A stretch of 64,000 bases of DNA from Agathobacter sp. (GCA_017409825.1 JAFQRZ010000004.1:23940-87939); one strand, 5' to 3'; positions 1 to 9,455 are shown, counted from the first letter of the stretch. Translations and numbers: made by a program. The notes: a model not told the origin generated them from the sequence alone.

Positions 1-1110
1 GCCGATTTCACCCTCTACAACACCCTCTACATATTCAACTGCCCCAAATGCAGCCTCTACCTCTGCTTTTTCGGATGTCGTACGAACAAAGAAGCTGTTT
101 ACATTTTCTTTGTAATCCACCAATTCCATTTTCTCAGGAGACCAATCAATAAAAACATTGATATTGTTGTGTTTTACCATATCTACAATATCTGCTACTA
201 CCGCGCTTGCAGTAGGAAGCTTACCAGCTCCACTTCCGTAGAACATTGCATCCCCAAGCATATTTCCACGCACGAATACACTGTTAAATACATCGTTTAC
301 ATTACAGAGTGGATGACTTTTCGCAAGCATAAATGGTGCCACCATACAAGCATATTTATCCCCTGCCTGTTTGCTGGAAGCAAGCAATTTGATGGAACGT
401 TTCATTTTATTTGCATAAGCAAAATCTTCCGAAGTAATTTTCGTAATACCTTCGGTATAAATATCTTCATAGTTTACCTGCTTACCACATACCAAGGAAG
501 TGAGAATTGCGATTTTACGACATGGATCGATACCCTCTACGTCTGCAGTTGGGTCAGCTTCTGCATATCCCTTTGCCTGCGCATCCTTTAACACATCCTC
601 GAAGCTTACTCCTTCATTTGCCATGCGTGTCAGCATATAGTTCGTCGTTCCATTTAAAATACCGGTAATCTCTTCGATTTCATCCGCTGTAAGGCAGGTG
701 TTTAATGGACGGATAATTGGAATACCGCCGCCTACACTTGCGCCAAACATAAAGTTCAAATTTCTTTCTCTTGCAATGGCAATCAACTCTGCACCCTTTT
801 CTGCTACCAGGTTTTTATTCGAAGTAGTCACCTGCTTTCCTGCTAAAAGCATTGCTTTCACGAAGGTATAAGCTGGTTCTACTCCACCCATTGCCTCAAC
901 TACAATACCGATTTCTGGGTCATTTACAATTGTCTGGTAGTCATGAACGATACATTTCTCATAAGGATCTCCTGGGAAATCTCTTAAATCCAAAATGTAT
1001 TTTACCTCTACCGGTTCTCCGGCACGTTCTGCGATCAGGTCTTTATTTACTTCTAATACTTCTACTACCCCTGATCCGATAGTACCGTATCCCATAACTG
1101 CTATTTTCAT
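1..1110 (-). CDS. hom: Homoserine dehydrogenase (3' end cut by window edge)
   Basis: NAD(P)-dependent reduction of aspartate semialdehyde to homoserine, the branch point to threonine and methionine. My own translation from the ATG at 1108-1110 stays open for 370 codons and runs off the window start, so the C-terminus (possibly an ACT domain) is not seen. The N-terminus has a Rossmann glycine motif (VMGYGTIGSG), followed by the family signatures TSNKNLVAEKG and GGGIPIIRPL and the conserved ILNGTTNYMLTRM stretch. A GGGAG ribosome-binding site precedes the start. It begins 5 bases after the stop of the ACT-domain gene, so the two are probably cotranscribed. ACT-protein/hom pairs are common in Firmicutes. 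The call is secure; only the missing end is uncertain. Confidence 0.96.
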   Translation of the reverse strand, partial: MKIAVMGYGTIGSGVVEVLEVNKDLIAERAGEPVEVKYILDLRDFPGDPYEKCIVHDYQTIVNDPEIGIVVEAMGGVEPAYTFVKAMLLAGKQVTTSNKNLVAEKGAELIAIARERNLNFMFGASVGGGIPIIRPLNTCLTADEIEEITGILNGTTNYMLTRMANEGVSFEDVLKDAQAKGYAEADPTADVEGIDPCRKIAILTSLVCGKQVNYEDIYTEGITKITSEDFAYANKMKRSIKLLASSKQAGDKYACMVAPFMLAKSHPLCNVNDVFNSVFVRGNMLGDAMFYGSGAGKLPTASAVVADIVDMVKHNNINVFIDWSPEKMELVDYKENVNSFFVRTTSEKAEVEAAFGAVEYVEGVVEGEIG

Positions 1111-1115
1111 TCGTC

Positions 1116-1559
1116 TTACTCCCTAGCAATGATTTTTGCGTAATGTACGCCTTCTACTTGTTCAATATTGGAAACCATCTCATCCACCTTGTCTTCTGTG
1201 TGAAACACATCAATACTTAGAGTTAGAGACGCAATCCCATTGATTGGTACGGATTGATGAATCGTCATAATATTACATTTAAATTTATCAATCGCACGTA
1301 AAATATTGGACAATAATCCTGGCTCATCATCCAACTGAAGCACCAGTGTAATCGACTTTCCTCTTTCGTTTTCATGAAAAGGAAAAATATCATCCTTGTA
1401 TTTGTAGAAAGAGCTTCGGCTAATTCCTACGGCATCCGTCGCATCCTGTACAGATGCGGCCTTACCGGATTCAAATAATCGCTTCGCCTCTACAACTTTA
1501 AGCAACACCTCTGGCACTGCTTTTTCTTTCAACACAAAGTAATTTGTCTTTTCTGACAT
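1116..1559 (-). CDS. ACT domain-containing protein (UPF0735/PheB-like)
   Basis: Small regulator-like protein of 147 residues. The N-terminal half has a helix-turn-helix-like segment (SVQDATDAVGISRSSFYKYK), and residues about 70-145 form an ACT domain (ITLVLQLDDEPGLLSNILRA), which usually binds an amino acid. The open frame extends to 1616, but I place the start at the internal ATG at 1557-1559. That start gives the usual family length, has AGGAAGGA upstream, and avoids overlapping the preceding gene, which ends at 1595. Members of UPF0735 commonly sit beside hom, as here, which suggests sensing of threonine, methionine or an aromatic amino acid. The ligand cannot be read from the sequence. 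Confidence 0.88.
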   Translation of the reverse strand: MSEKTNYFVLKEKAVPEVLLKVVEAKRLFESGKAASVQDATDAVGISRSSFYKYKDDIFPFHENERGKSITLVLQLDDEPGLLSNILRAIDKFKCNIMTIHQSVPINGIASLTLSIDVFHTEDKVDEMVSNIEQVEGVHYAKIIARE

Positions 1560-1594
1560 CTCTTTTGTGGTCCTTCCTCGCTTTTTTACACCAT

Positions 1595-2812
1595 TTATGC
1601 GCGTGGTTTCCCGCATTCAGAACAGAATTTTCCGCTGTTCGTCGTTCCACATTCGCAAACCCAATCTGCGGCTGGTGCTGCTTTACCGCACTCTGGACAG
1701 AATTTACCTGTATTCACACTACCACATGCACAGGTCCATGTATTTGCCGCTGGCTGTGTTGCTGGAGCTTCTACTGGCTGTGCTGGCGCCTGCTGTGGTG
1801 CTGCCGCAAAAACTGTTGCCTGTGGAGCTGCCTGCTGCGGTGTGCCTACTGGCATCTGACCTAAAATATTCCCCTGCATATTCATGCCCATACCCATGCC
1901 AAGGAAGCTGTTCATCGCACCGCCTTCATTAGAGCCTGCTGCTTCCATGCCACGAGCCATATGTCCAACCATATATCCTCTCTGGATATTAGGGTCAGAA
2001 AGCATCGCACCTTCATTTCTAAGATTAATGAGTTCTTGTGATTTTTCATCATAAGAAATGCTTGCGATACCTACTGCCTGGATTTCCATACCACGCATCT
2101 GATTCCATTCCTGGTCTAATACAGATGCCATATATCTACCAAGCTCAAGAGCTTTACTTGTCACATGAGAAATACGTGTGCCATCTGCTGACATCTGGTT
2201 AATTGATGCCTGTAAAGCCTGAAGAAATTCAGAAACATACTGTTCGTTGATTTCGTTAATATCTACATAATCCTTATTTCTTGGAACTGCTTCTGCATAA
2301 AACTGTAATGGATTTACAATTTTGATGGAGTATGTACCATGTGCACGAATAAATAATTCTGCATTATAGAATGCATCAAAATAATTGATTGGATTACGTG
2401 TTCCAAATTTAATTCCTTTGATTTCCTGAAGATTGATGTAATAAACCTTCTGCTCTCTTGGAGAATCTCCACCAAATTTCACACGATCAAAGGCTTCTTT
2501 TAAAGTATCACCAAATTCACCATTTAAAAGGGATGGCATAGATGAGTTGTCTACCTTGTAATAGCCTGGCTCTGCAGTATAATCTACTACCTTACCACCA
2601 TCAACCAGTAACATAAACTGATTCTCATATACACGAATCAAAGAACCATTGGATACAGTATCATCGGTTCCCTTTACGTTCTGTCCGTTGCGTGTTTTGA
2701 TACCACGACAGAAGACTGTCTGTTCCCCCATATTATCTGGCTCGATAATCTCCAACCACTGATCGCCAAAGCCGCCTTTAATCGCCTGTCCAATTGCTTT
2801 AATAATTCCCAT
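1595..2812 (-). CDS. SPFH-domain protein with two C-terminal zinc ribbons (YdjI-like)
   Basis: 405 residues. The N-terminal two thirds (about 1-280) resemble the SPFH/virion-core family of B. subtilis YdjI. An Ala/Pro/Gln-rich linker (about 310-358) follows. The tail holds two short CxC...CxxC zinc ribbons (CACGSVNTGKFCPECGK and CECGTTNSGKFCSECGK). There is no transmembrane segment, so association with the membrane would be through a partner. The start is supported by GAGGAGG nine bases upstream. The gene upstream, at 2863-3639, encodes a membrane protein that also carries a zinc ribbon, so the two may form a membrane scaffold. In B. subtilis, ydjI is cotranscribed with the pspA homologue ydjF. 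No PspA-like gene is present here, and the function is unknown. Confidence 0.85.
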   Translation of the reverse strand: MGIIKAIGQAIKGGFGDQWLEIIEPDNMGEQTVFCRGIKTRNGQNVKGTDDTVSNGSLIRVYENQFMLLVDGGKVVDYTAEPGYYKVDNSSMPSLLNGEFGDTLKEAFDRVKFGGDSPREQKVYYINLQEIKGIKFGTRNPINYFDAFYNAELFIRAHGTYSIKIVNPLQFYAEAVPRNKDYVDINEINEQYVSEFLQALQASINQMSADGTRISHVTSKALELGRYMASVLDQEWNQMRGMEIQAVGIASISYDEKSQELINLRNEGAMLSDPNIQRGYMVGHMARGMEAAGSNEGGAMNSFLGMGMGMNMQGNILGQMPVGTPQQAAPQATVFAAAPQQAPAQPVEAPATQPAANTWTCACGSVNTGKFCPECGKAAPAADWVCECGTTNSGKFCSECGKPRA

Positions 2813-2862
2813 GATTTATTTCCTCCTCTTTTTGAAGTCATTTTCTTTTGATGCTTTATCTA

Positions 2863-3639
2863 TTAATTATAATCCACTTCGTAGAATTTGTGAAGAGACC
2901 AAACTCGAATATTTAATGGAACAATACCGCTTCCGCAATACTCACAGTACTTTGCCCCAAGAACCTTCACAGGCGCACCACATTGTGGACAGGTTGTTCC
3001 AACTGCATTATCCAATTTCGCATCTTCTACATCCTGTATGTACACCAATTCCATATTATATTTTGTCTGTGTTTTCCGCTTTTTATCCCCTGCAATTACT
3101 TCACCATCCTGCATCTTGTAATACATATATCCAACTGCACTTTGTATCGTAATCACACATTTTCCATTCTGTTTCTGGTAATTTGCAATTTCTGTCTGAT
3201 GAATTTCAATATCCGAATAGGTTTCCCCTACATTATTGGCACGATTATCTTCAATAATGTTTGTGACTTGTTTTTTTATATCATCAGACGCATCCACCAA
3301 ACGTTCTGGATTATTTGCAGAAATTGCAAGCAAAGCTGAGGTCAACATATTCTCTGCCTTATGCTTAAATTCTTCCCAGGAGAACTCTGGAAAATCTCGC
3401 ATAATCTGCGGCTCCATCAAACGCGTCATAGCCGACACCGATTTCGGTGTCTCTGCCTGTACATCCGCCGCCATTTTCAAACCTTTCACAAAATCCGTTG
3501 TTCCGAAAAGCTGACTAGACATACTGCGAAGCTTTCTCGTTACATTTTTATATACCGTAAATATACCAATTCCAACTGCAACCAAAAACAGCAATAAAAT
3601 CAGTAGCTTGATAAGCTCATACGTACTCATCCCCAGCAT
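2863..3639 (-). CDS. Membrane-anchored protein with Tim44-like region and zinc ribbon
   Basis: 258 residues. One strong N-terminal membrane helix spans about residues 8-28. A soluble region (about 75-200) then resembles Tim44-like or TIM22-associated lipid-binding folds. A zinc ribbon follows (CPQCGAPVKVLGAKYCEYCG, about residues 214-233), and the tail ends WSLHKFYEVDYN. The start ATG has GGAGGTG six bases upstream, favouring it over the internal ATG three codons later. It lies between prfB (22 bases upstream) and the SPFH gene (50 bases downstream), all on the minus strand, and shares the zinc-ribbon theme with the SPFH protein. The Tim44-like assignment comes from the general pattern and is less certain than the membrane helix and the zinc ribbon. 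Confidence 0.7.
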   Translation of the reverse strand: MLGMSTYELIKLLILLLFLVAVGIGIFTVYKNVTRKLRSMSSQLFGTTDFVKGLKMAADVQAETPKSVSAMTRLMEPQIMRDFPEFSWEEFKHKAENMLTSALLAISANNPERLVDASDDIKKQVTNIIEDNRANNVGETYSDIEIHQTEIANYQKQNGKCVITIQSAVGYMYYKMQDGEVIAGDKKRKTQTKYNMELVYIQDVEDAKLDNAVGTTCPQCGAPVKVLGAKYCEYCGSGIVPLNIRVWSLHKFYEVDYN

Positions 3640-3661
3640 TTCGTCACCTCCATTTCAAATT

Positions 3662-4798
3662 TTATTCCTCATCCGAAGTCATATTATCCGGACAGCCTAA
3701 GCTCAACCACTTCAAATAACCATTGATAAAAATATCAATATCACCATCCATGACATTATCTACATTGCCACTTTCTACGCCGGTACGTCGGTCCTTTACC
3801 ATCGTATATGGCTGCATGACATAGGAACGAATCTGGTTTCCCCAGCCAATTTCTGTCACTTCGCCACGAATCCCAGCCGCCTTCGCCATCTGTTCTTCCT
3901 GTCGCAAAAGATACAGCTTCGCCTTTAACATCTGCATCGCCTTATCTTTATTCTGGAACTGCGAGCGTTCGTTCTGACACTGTACCACGATTCCTGTTGG
4001 AAAATGCGTAATACGAATCGCCGAAGAAGTTTTGTTGATATGCTGTCCACCAGCCCCACTCGAACGATAGGTATCAATACGAATTTCGTCATCTTTGATT
4101 TCGATATCAATGTCTTCATCAATATCTGGCATAACATCACAGGACACAAAAGAGGTCTGCCTTTTTCCAGCTGCATTGAATGGCGAAATACGTACCAAAC
4201 GATGCACTCCTTTTTCCGATTTCAAATATCCATACGCATTTTCTCCATTTACTTCAAATGTAATGGATTTAATACCAGCCTCTTCTCCATCCAGCGAATC
4301 TAACACCGTAAGCGTAAATCCCTTTTTGTCCGCCCATCTCGAATACATACGAAACAACATAGATGCCCAGTCACAGGACTCCGTCCCACCTGCGCCTGCA
4401 TGAAGCGATACAATAGCCTTCTTTCCATCGTATTCTCCCGACAATAATGTCTTTAAATGAATCGCCTCATAGGTAGCCACAAAATCATCCAGCATTTCCT
4501 GAATTTCTGGAATCAAAGAAGCATCATTTTCTTCGTAGCCCATCTCAATCATAGTTTCAATATCTTCGTATCCCTGTTCCAGATTCGCATAGGTCGCTAC
4601 GTCATCTTTCATGCTTTTTAATTCCTGCATTTTCTTTTGAGAAACCGATGGGTCATTCCAAAAATCCGGAGCCTCCATCTCTCGCTCCAATTCTTGAATC
4701 TTCTGCTGTTTATTTACCAAATCCAGTGCTGCCTTTACTTCCTGCAAAGGGCTTTTATAGGTAGCCAGCTCTGTTTTAAAGTTGTCTAATTCGACCAT
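3662..4798 (-). CDS. prfB: Peptide chain release factor 2
   Basis: Recognises UGA and UAA stop codons and triggers peptide release. At 378 residues it is close to the usual length. The stop-codon recognition tripeptide SPF is present (RISPFNAAGKRQTSF), as is the catalytic GGQ loop (SSGAGGQHINKT). The start has AAGGAG eight bases upstream. The start region overlaps the 3' end of the VanZ-like gene by 23 bases. Unlike most bacterial prfB genes, the frame runs uninterrupted through the region near codon 25 where an in-frame UGA and +1 programmed frameshift normally occur, so this copy appears to lack autoregulatory frameshifting. Confidence 0.98.
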   Translation of the reverse strand: MVELDNFKTELATYKSPLQEVKAALDLVNKQQKIQELEREMEAPDFWNDPSVSQKKMQELKSMKDDVATYANLEQGYEDIETMIEMGYEENDASLIPEIQEMLDDFVATYEAIHLKTLLSGEYDGKKAIVSLHAGAGGTESCDWASMLFRMYSRWADKKGFTLTVLDSLDGEEAGIKSITFEVNGENAYGYLKSEKGVHRLVRISPFNAAGKRQTSFVSCDVMPDIDEDIDIEIKDDEIRIDTYRSSGAGGQHINKTSSAIRITHFPTGIVVQCQNERSQFQNKDKAMQMLKAKLYLLRQEEQMAKAAGIRGEVTEIGWGNQIRSYVMQPYTMVKDRRTGVESGNVDNVMDGDIDIFINGYLKWLSLGCPDNMTSDEE

Positions 4799-5270
4799 AA
4801 ATTCTCCTTACAAAATATAATAACACTAATGCTATCGTAATTCCGCAGGTATCTACACCCACATCAAACAAATTTCCGCTTCTGCCCGGCACAAACAACT
4901 GATGAAACTCATCCGAAGCCGCATACACAACCGCAGCCAGCCACGCACACAGATAGCGCTTCTTCTCGGTATCCATTTGCGTATAAAACCGAATTGCAGC
5001 AAACACGAGAACTGCCAAAATCCCAAATTCTGTCATGTGTGCCAATTTGCGAATTGGAAAATCCCAAATTGCAGTCATTTCGAGAAGCTGAGCCTCATCC
5101 CATCCCAACTGAAATATCCAATTCCAAATTTGCATAAACAAATGACTAATCCCGCCGCTCAAATCTGCGGATTCCTCTCCCCGCTGTGCGGAAAAACAAA
5201 ATATTACAATCATCCAAGCCACAACAAAAACATGTGAAATGACCTGTCTTATCTTTTGAAGTTTACTCAT
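4776..5270 (-). CDS. VanZ family membrane protein
   Basis: 164 residues with four predicted membrane helices. The VanZ pattern is clear: FSAQ after the first helix, RKLAHMTEFGILAVL, then SDEFHQLFVPGRSGNLFDVGVDTCG before the last helix. VanZ itself confers low-level teicoplanin resistance, but most chromosomal homologues are uncharacterised envelope proteins, and no van cluster is visible here. The start ATG overlaps the stop codon of the upstream Ctp protease (ATGAGTAA), suggesting translational coupling, with AAGGAAAAG upstream. The 3' end overlaps prfB. A housekeeping envelope role is more likely than acquired resistance. Confidence 0.88.
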   Translation of the reverse strand: MSKLQKIRQVISHVFVVAWMIVIFCFSAQRGEESADLSGGISHLFMQIWNWIFQLGWDEAQLLEMTAIWDFPIRKLAHMTEFGILAVLVFAAIRFYTQMDTEKKRYLCAWLAAVVYAASDEFHQLFVPGRSGNLFDVGVDTCGITIALVLLYFVRRIYGRIRQL

Positions 5271-6588
5271 TTGCTAACTTTTCCTTCATGATTTCTACAG
5301 CCTTTAAAAACTGACTATCATACTGCTTCTCATAGGCCTCTCCTTCTGGACCTGAGTATTCGTAATCCACTTCTACATCTGGAGCAACACCGATTTTGTG
5401 AATATCGTTTCCTTTTGGAGTAAAGTATTTTGCCGTCGTAATTTTCATTGCATCCCCGTCTGACAAACGAATAATATTCTGCACGATTCCCTTTCCGTAG
5501 GTTGTTTTCCCTACGAGAGTTGCATATTCATAATCTTTCAATGCACCTGCGAAAATTTCTGATGCACTTGCACTGTTTTCATCTGTCAACACAACAATTG
5601 GCAAATCCAAACAGCTCGCACCAGATGTATATTCGTCGCGATTACCATACTTATCCTCTACATAAACCAAAAGCCCTTCTGGCAATATCTGATCTAGTAA
5701 CTTTACAACCGAATTCAGCAATCCACCTGGGTTTGCACGAACATCAATAATCAAGCCTTTGGCACCTTGCGTCTGAAGCTGTTTCACCATAACCTCAAAC
5801 TGCTCATCCGTCTTATCCTGAAATTCTGTAATCTGAATATATCCGATTCCATCATCTAACATTTCGCCTTCAATACTTGGAAGCTCTACATGTCTTCTTT
5901 CCACATCAAATTCCAAAATCTCTCCTGTGGATGGACGATATACTTCAATGTGTACTGTTGTTCCTTCCTCTCCACGAATGTGCTGCACCAATTCGGATAC
6001 TTCTACACTAGTAGCGGTAATCCCCTCTACAGAAAGAATCATATCTCCATTCTTAAGCCCAGCTTCTTCCGAAGGTGTTCCTCGATATACCTTTGTAATC
6101 GTCACCTCCATCGTAGTCAAATTCTGACTGACACCTGCCCCGATTCCATAATAGGTTCCAGAAGTAGAGACTCTCATATCTTCATATTCTTCTGGTGTAT
6201 AGTATACGGAATATGGATCCTCCAAGCTTTCCATGACACCACTGTAAATGGAATTATAAATATCTTCTTTTTCAAAATCGCCATAATAATAGATATTCAT
6301 ATACTGGTAAATTTCATCTACTTTTTCTGCTACCTCATCATTTAAAATAGCATTTCCCTGAATCGTAGATGCACCAGCTTCCCCAATAATCAACAGCTGT
6401 CCTGACATTTTCAAAACGCCCTTGATTCCAAAACATACGATAGCCACACAAACCATCGCGGTTAACACACCAAAGAAAAATGCGTGCTTTTTGAAGAAGC
6501 TTTCCTTCTTCTCTTCTACCGATTCCATGTACACCGCTTCATTGGTGCACTCCTCATTTAAATTTTCAATTTCATTATTGTACTGCAT
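5263..6588 (-). CDS. Carboxy-terminal processing protease (S41, CtpA/CtpB-like)
   Basis: Membrane-anchored PDZ serine protease acting outside the membrane. From the chosen start it has 441 residues: a short cytoplasmic tail, a membrane helix at about 30-52, a PDZ domain at about 140-215 and the S41 core. The catalytic serine lies in SASEIFAGALKDYEY and the lysine in TTYGKGIVQ. The open frame extends to 6729, but I start at the ATG at 6586-6588. It has AGAGG upstream and avoids running through the ftsX terminator. The gene follows ftsEX, as ctpB does in B. subtilis. Its stop overlaps the VanZ-like start. Its substrate cannot be deduced; a role in wall remodelling or sporulation signalling is an inference from relatives. 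Confidence 0.93.
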   Translation of the reverse strand: MQYNNEIENLNEECTNEAVYMESVEEKKESFFKKHAFFFGVLTAMVCVAIVCFGIKGVLKMSGQLLIIGEAGASTIQGNAILNDEVAEKVDEIYQYMNIYYYGDFEKEDIYNSIYSGVMESLEDPYSVYYTPEEYEDMRVSTSGTYYGIGAGVSQNLTTMEVTITKVYRGTPSEEAGLKNGDMILSVEGITATSVEVSELVQHIRGEEGTTVHIEVYRPSTGEILEFDVERRHVELPSIEGEMLDDGIGYIQITEFQDKTDEQFEVMVKQLQTQGAKGLIIDVRANPGGLLNSVVKLLDQILPEGLLVYVEDKYGNRDEYTSGASCLDLPIVVLTDENSASASEIFAGALKDYEYATLVGKTTYGKGIVQNIIRLSDGDAMKITTAKYFTPKGNDIHKIGVAPDVEVDYEYSGPEGEAYEKQYDSQFLKAVEIMKEKLANE

Positions 6589-6657
6589 AATTTTTCCTCT
6601 TCTAAAAATATAACTTTGATGTTTATTATGCCACAACTCATCATTTTTTTCTACCAT

Positions 6658-6693
6658 AAAAAAAGAACTATCACAATTTTGTGATAGTTCTTT
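6658..6693 (-). terminator. Intrinsic terminator of ftsEX
   Basis: A perfect 15-bp stem (arms 6662-6676 and 6679-6693) with a 2-nt gap is followed on the minus strand by a run of seven U (A-run at 6658-6664). It lies directly after the ftsX stop codon and before the Ctp protease start, separating the two transcription units. Confidence 0.92.
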
Positions 6694-6698
6694 AAATA

Positions 6699-7604
6699 CT
6701 ATACTTTTAAATGTTTGCGAATCGTCCATATACTTCCCAAGAAACCAATACCAACGCCTAACAGTAAGCCAATTGGAACAAGTCCTTGGAACAGAGTGTG
6801 TGGAGATACAAATTCGAGAAGCGAGCCTACGAAAGCAAACTTTTCTGCGACATAAAGCACAACCTTGTCATAAAGCACATAAAGCAATACTAATGGTGCC
6901 GCTGCACCGATTAATCCGATTATGATACCCTCTACAATAAATGGTGCACGTACCAGATAGTCCGTTGCTCCTATCAGTTTCATAATCGCAATTTCTTCCC
7001 TACGAACTGCGATACCAACTGTAATTGTATTGTTAATCAAGAATACTGCTACACAAAGCAGAATCGCTATGATTCCACCTGACACTATGCTCAGAATTTT
7101 ATTAAACTCTGTCAAGGTTTCCGCTACTGATTGGGACTGTTTAACATCTCGTATCCCTTCTATGCTCTCCAAATATGTCACTAAAGAAGTCTGCTTCGAA
7201 ACATCCTTTAAATAGATTGCATAGTTCGCAGAATTGGCCAATGGATTTTCCGAAAAGCCACTTGCATATTCTTCATTTCCTTCAAAATACACTTCCTTGA
7301 AGCTTTCCCATGCTTCTTCTGCAGAAACAAAATCCATCTCTCTTACTTCGGTTCGTTTCGCAATCTCTTTTCCGATTTCTTTGATTTCATCTTCTGAAAG
7401 TCCTTCATCAAAAAAGACCGTAATTGCAACACTTTCTTCCGCATCCTGTACCATCGCATTTACATTAAACACTAAAATATAAAAGATACCAAACATAAAG
7501 ATGCAGGCCGCCATAGTTGCCATAGATGCAAGTGAAAACATACTATTTCTAGCAATGTTTTTAAAGCCCTGTTGTATTGAATAAAAAAACGTATTAATTT
7601 TCAT
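6699..7604 (-). CDS. ftsX: Cell-division ABC transporter permease FtsX
   Basis: Membrane partner of FtsE. FtsEX transmits ATP hydrolysis across the membrane to peptidoglycan hydrolases. From the chosen start it has about 301 residues: one N-terminal helix, an extracytoplasmic loop (about 50-165) and three C-terminal helices, as expected for FtsX. The C-terminal half contains the usual IAVRREEIAIMKLIGATDYLVRAPF motif region. The open frame begins at a GTG at 7631, but the ATG at 7602-7604 overlaps the ftsE stop (ATGAAAATTAA) and fits the family N-terminus. Translational coupling with ftsE is likely. An intrinsic terminator follows. Confidence 0.96.
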   Translation of the reverse strand: MKINTFFYSIQQGFKNIARNSMFSLASMATMAACIFMFGIFYILVFNVNAMVQDAEESVAITVFFDEGLSEDEIKEIGKEIAKRTEVREMDFVSAEEAWESFKEVYFEGNEEYASGFSENPLANSANYAIYLKDVSKQTSLVTYLESIEGIRDVKQSQSVAETLTEFNKILSIVSGGIIAILLCVAVFLINNTITVGIAVRREEIAIMKLIGATDYLVRAPFIVEGIIIGLIGAAAPLVLLYVLYDKVVLYVAEKFAFVGSLLEFVSPHTLFQGLVPIGLLLGVGIGFLGSIWTIRKHLKV

Positions 7605-8280
7605 AAGCTGTATCACCCGCTTTGCTATCACCTACGATAACACCTTTCTGCACAGTGATTACACGCTTTTTCATGACCTTTACTATCTCCATATTGTGAG
7701 TTACAACAATCACCGTTGTACCGCGATTATTGACCTCTTCTAGTAATTTCATGATTTCCCATGCATTATTGTTGTCCAAATTTCCTGTTGGCTCGTCCGC
7801 CAAAAGGATGCTTGGCTCATTAATAAGAGCTCTGGCAATTGCAACACGCTGCTGCTCCCCACCAGATAGCTCCTTTGGATAGGAACGATATTTTGCAGCC
7901 AAACCTACCATTGATAAGAAAGAAGGCACTTTCTTCTTAATATTTCTGGTTGGCTCGCCGATTACCTTCTGTGCAAAGGCAATATTTTCATATACATTTC
8001 TATCCTTCAACAAACGGAAGTCCTGAAAAACAACTCCGATATTTCTACGGAATTTCGGAATCTGTCTTCTTCTAATCCTACCCAGATTTTTGCCATTAAT
8101 CGTAATAGTTCCCGCAGAAGGCTCCAATTCCTTTAACAATAATTTAATCATCGTCGACTTACCAGATCCACTGTCGCCTACGATAAACACAAATTCTCCA
8201 TCTTCAATTTCCAGGCTAACATCGTTCAGCGCAGGTATCCCTGCAGAATAAGACTTGCTGACATGTTCCAGTTTAATCAT
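7594..8280 (-). CDS. ftsE: Cell-division ATP-binding protein FtsE
   Basis: ABC ATPase of the FtsEX complex. At 228 residues it is the standard size, with Walker A GDSGSGKS at residues 35-42, the signature LSGGEQQR, Walker [13 protein letters not shown] and the switch histidine in [14 protein letters not shown] precedes the ATG. It starts 20 bases after the stop of the PucR-type regulator and overlaps ftsX by 11 bases. The natural effector hydrolase is not adjacent, but an SH3-NlpC/P60 hydrolase gene at 11.5 kb is a candidate in the same genome. Confidence 0.97.
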   Translation of the reverse strand: MIKLEHVSKSYSAGIPALNDVSLEIEDGEFVFIVGDSGSGKSTMIKLLLKELEPSAGTITINGKNLGRIRRRQIPKFRRNIGVVFQDFRLLKDRNVYENIAFAQKVIGEPTRNIKKKVPSFLSMVGLAAKYRSYPKELSGGEQQRVAIARALINEPSILLADEPTGNLDNNNAWEIMKLLEEVNNRGTTVIVVTHNMEIVKVMKKRVITVQKGVIVGDSKAGDTAYEN

Positions 8281-8300
8281 TTCAATCTCCTAACTATTTT

Positions 8301-9389
8301 CTAGTAGTCCAATGTCTCCATATACTTCATGTACTTCACTACCATAAGCGCAATGCGGAATGTAATAGCATCTTCAAACACACGCAAATCAAGCCCTGTA
8401 CTCTTCTGTAGCTTATCCAATCTGTATACCAAAGTATTTCTATGGATATACAGCTGTCTAGAAGTTTCAGATACATTTAAGCTGTTTTCAAAGAATTTAT
8501 TGATTGTGGTAAGCATTTCTTCATCAAAATCATCTGGTGATCTTCCATCAAAAATTTCCTTGATAAACATTTTGCAAAGAGGAATCGGAAGCTGATAAAT
8601 CAAACGTCCAATTCCAAGCTGTGAATATGCAATTACGTCTTTTTCCTCAAAGAAAATCTTTCCTACATCAAGGGCCATACGAGCCTCTTTGTAAGAACGC
8701 GATACTTCTTTTAATTCATTCACTATGGTACCGTATGCTACATGTACATTGTGTTCCGCGTCGCCTCGGAATAAGTTAATGATAACCTCTGCTGTTTTGC
8801 TTAAGTCCTCATATTTCTCATTCTCTGCCAATTCTTTTACAACGATGATATTCTTTTCATCAACCGCTGTAACGAAATCTTTGGATTTGCCACCAAAAAG
8901 CCCACGGATTTTCTCTAATTCGTTTCCATCCTTGTCGCGATTTGTCTCAACGATAAATACGACACGTTTTACTTCTGTTTCGATGTGCAGTTTCTTTGCA
9001 CGATTATAGATATCTACTAAAAGGAGATTATCTAACAAGAGGTTCTTGATAAAGTTATCCTTATCAAAACGCTCTTTATATGCTACCAACAGATTCTGTA
9101 TCTGGAAGCTGGCAATCTTGCCAATCATATATACATCTTCTGTATCTCCATACGCCAACAGAATATACTCCAACTGATGATCATCAAATACCTTAAAAAA
9201 CTGACATCCGCCCACTACCTGGCTATCTGCAGGTGAGCTCACAAAACTCTGTGCAGGCTCAATAAACTTGTCTGCATCCTGGAATGTAGCAGCCAGAATC
9301 TTGCCGTCTACATCTATCACGCACAAATCAGTTCTAGTAATATTTTTTAATCCATCGATTGTATTTTGTAATATTTGATTGGAAATCAT
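8301..9389 (-). CDS. PucR/CdaR-type helix-turn-helix regulator
   Basis: 362-residue transcription factor. The C-terminus (about 295-355) has the PucR/CdaR HTH pattern (NVSETSRQLYIHRNTLVYRLDKLQKSTG). Before it lies a GGDEF-like regulatory region typical of the family, and the first about 110 residues may form a small sensory domain beginning at LCVIDVDGKILAA. Family members sense sugar diacids, purines or amino acids; the ligand here cannot be inferred. AAGGAGAAAAGGT precedes the ATG. It is upstream of ftsEX by 20 bases, so it may be transcribed with them, although a functional link to cell division is unproven. Confidence 0.9.
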   Translation of the reverse strand: MISNQILQNTIDGLKNITRTDLCVIDVDGKILAATFQDADKFIEPAQSFVSSPADSQVVGGCQFFKVFDDHQLEYILLAYGDTEDVYMIGKIASFQIQNLLVAYKERFDKDNFIKNLLLDNLLLVDIYNRAKKLHIETEVKRVVFIVETNRDKDGNELEKIRGLFGGKSKDFVTAVDEKNIIVVKELAENEKYEDLSKTAEVIINLFRGDAEHNVHVAYGTIVNELKEVSRSYKEARMALDVGKIFFEEKDVIAYSQLGIGRLIYQLPIPLCKMFIKEIFDGRSPDDFDEEMLTTINKFFENSLNVSETSRQLYIHRNTLVYRLDKLQKSTGLDLRVFEDAITFRIALMVVKYMKYMETLDY

Positions 9390-9455
9390 ACCTTTTCTCC
9401 TTATCCCCCATATTTGCGTTTTGCATAAATACCTGCCTCTATTTTAATGCATAAA

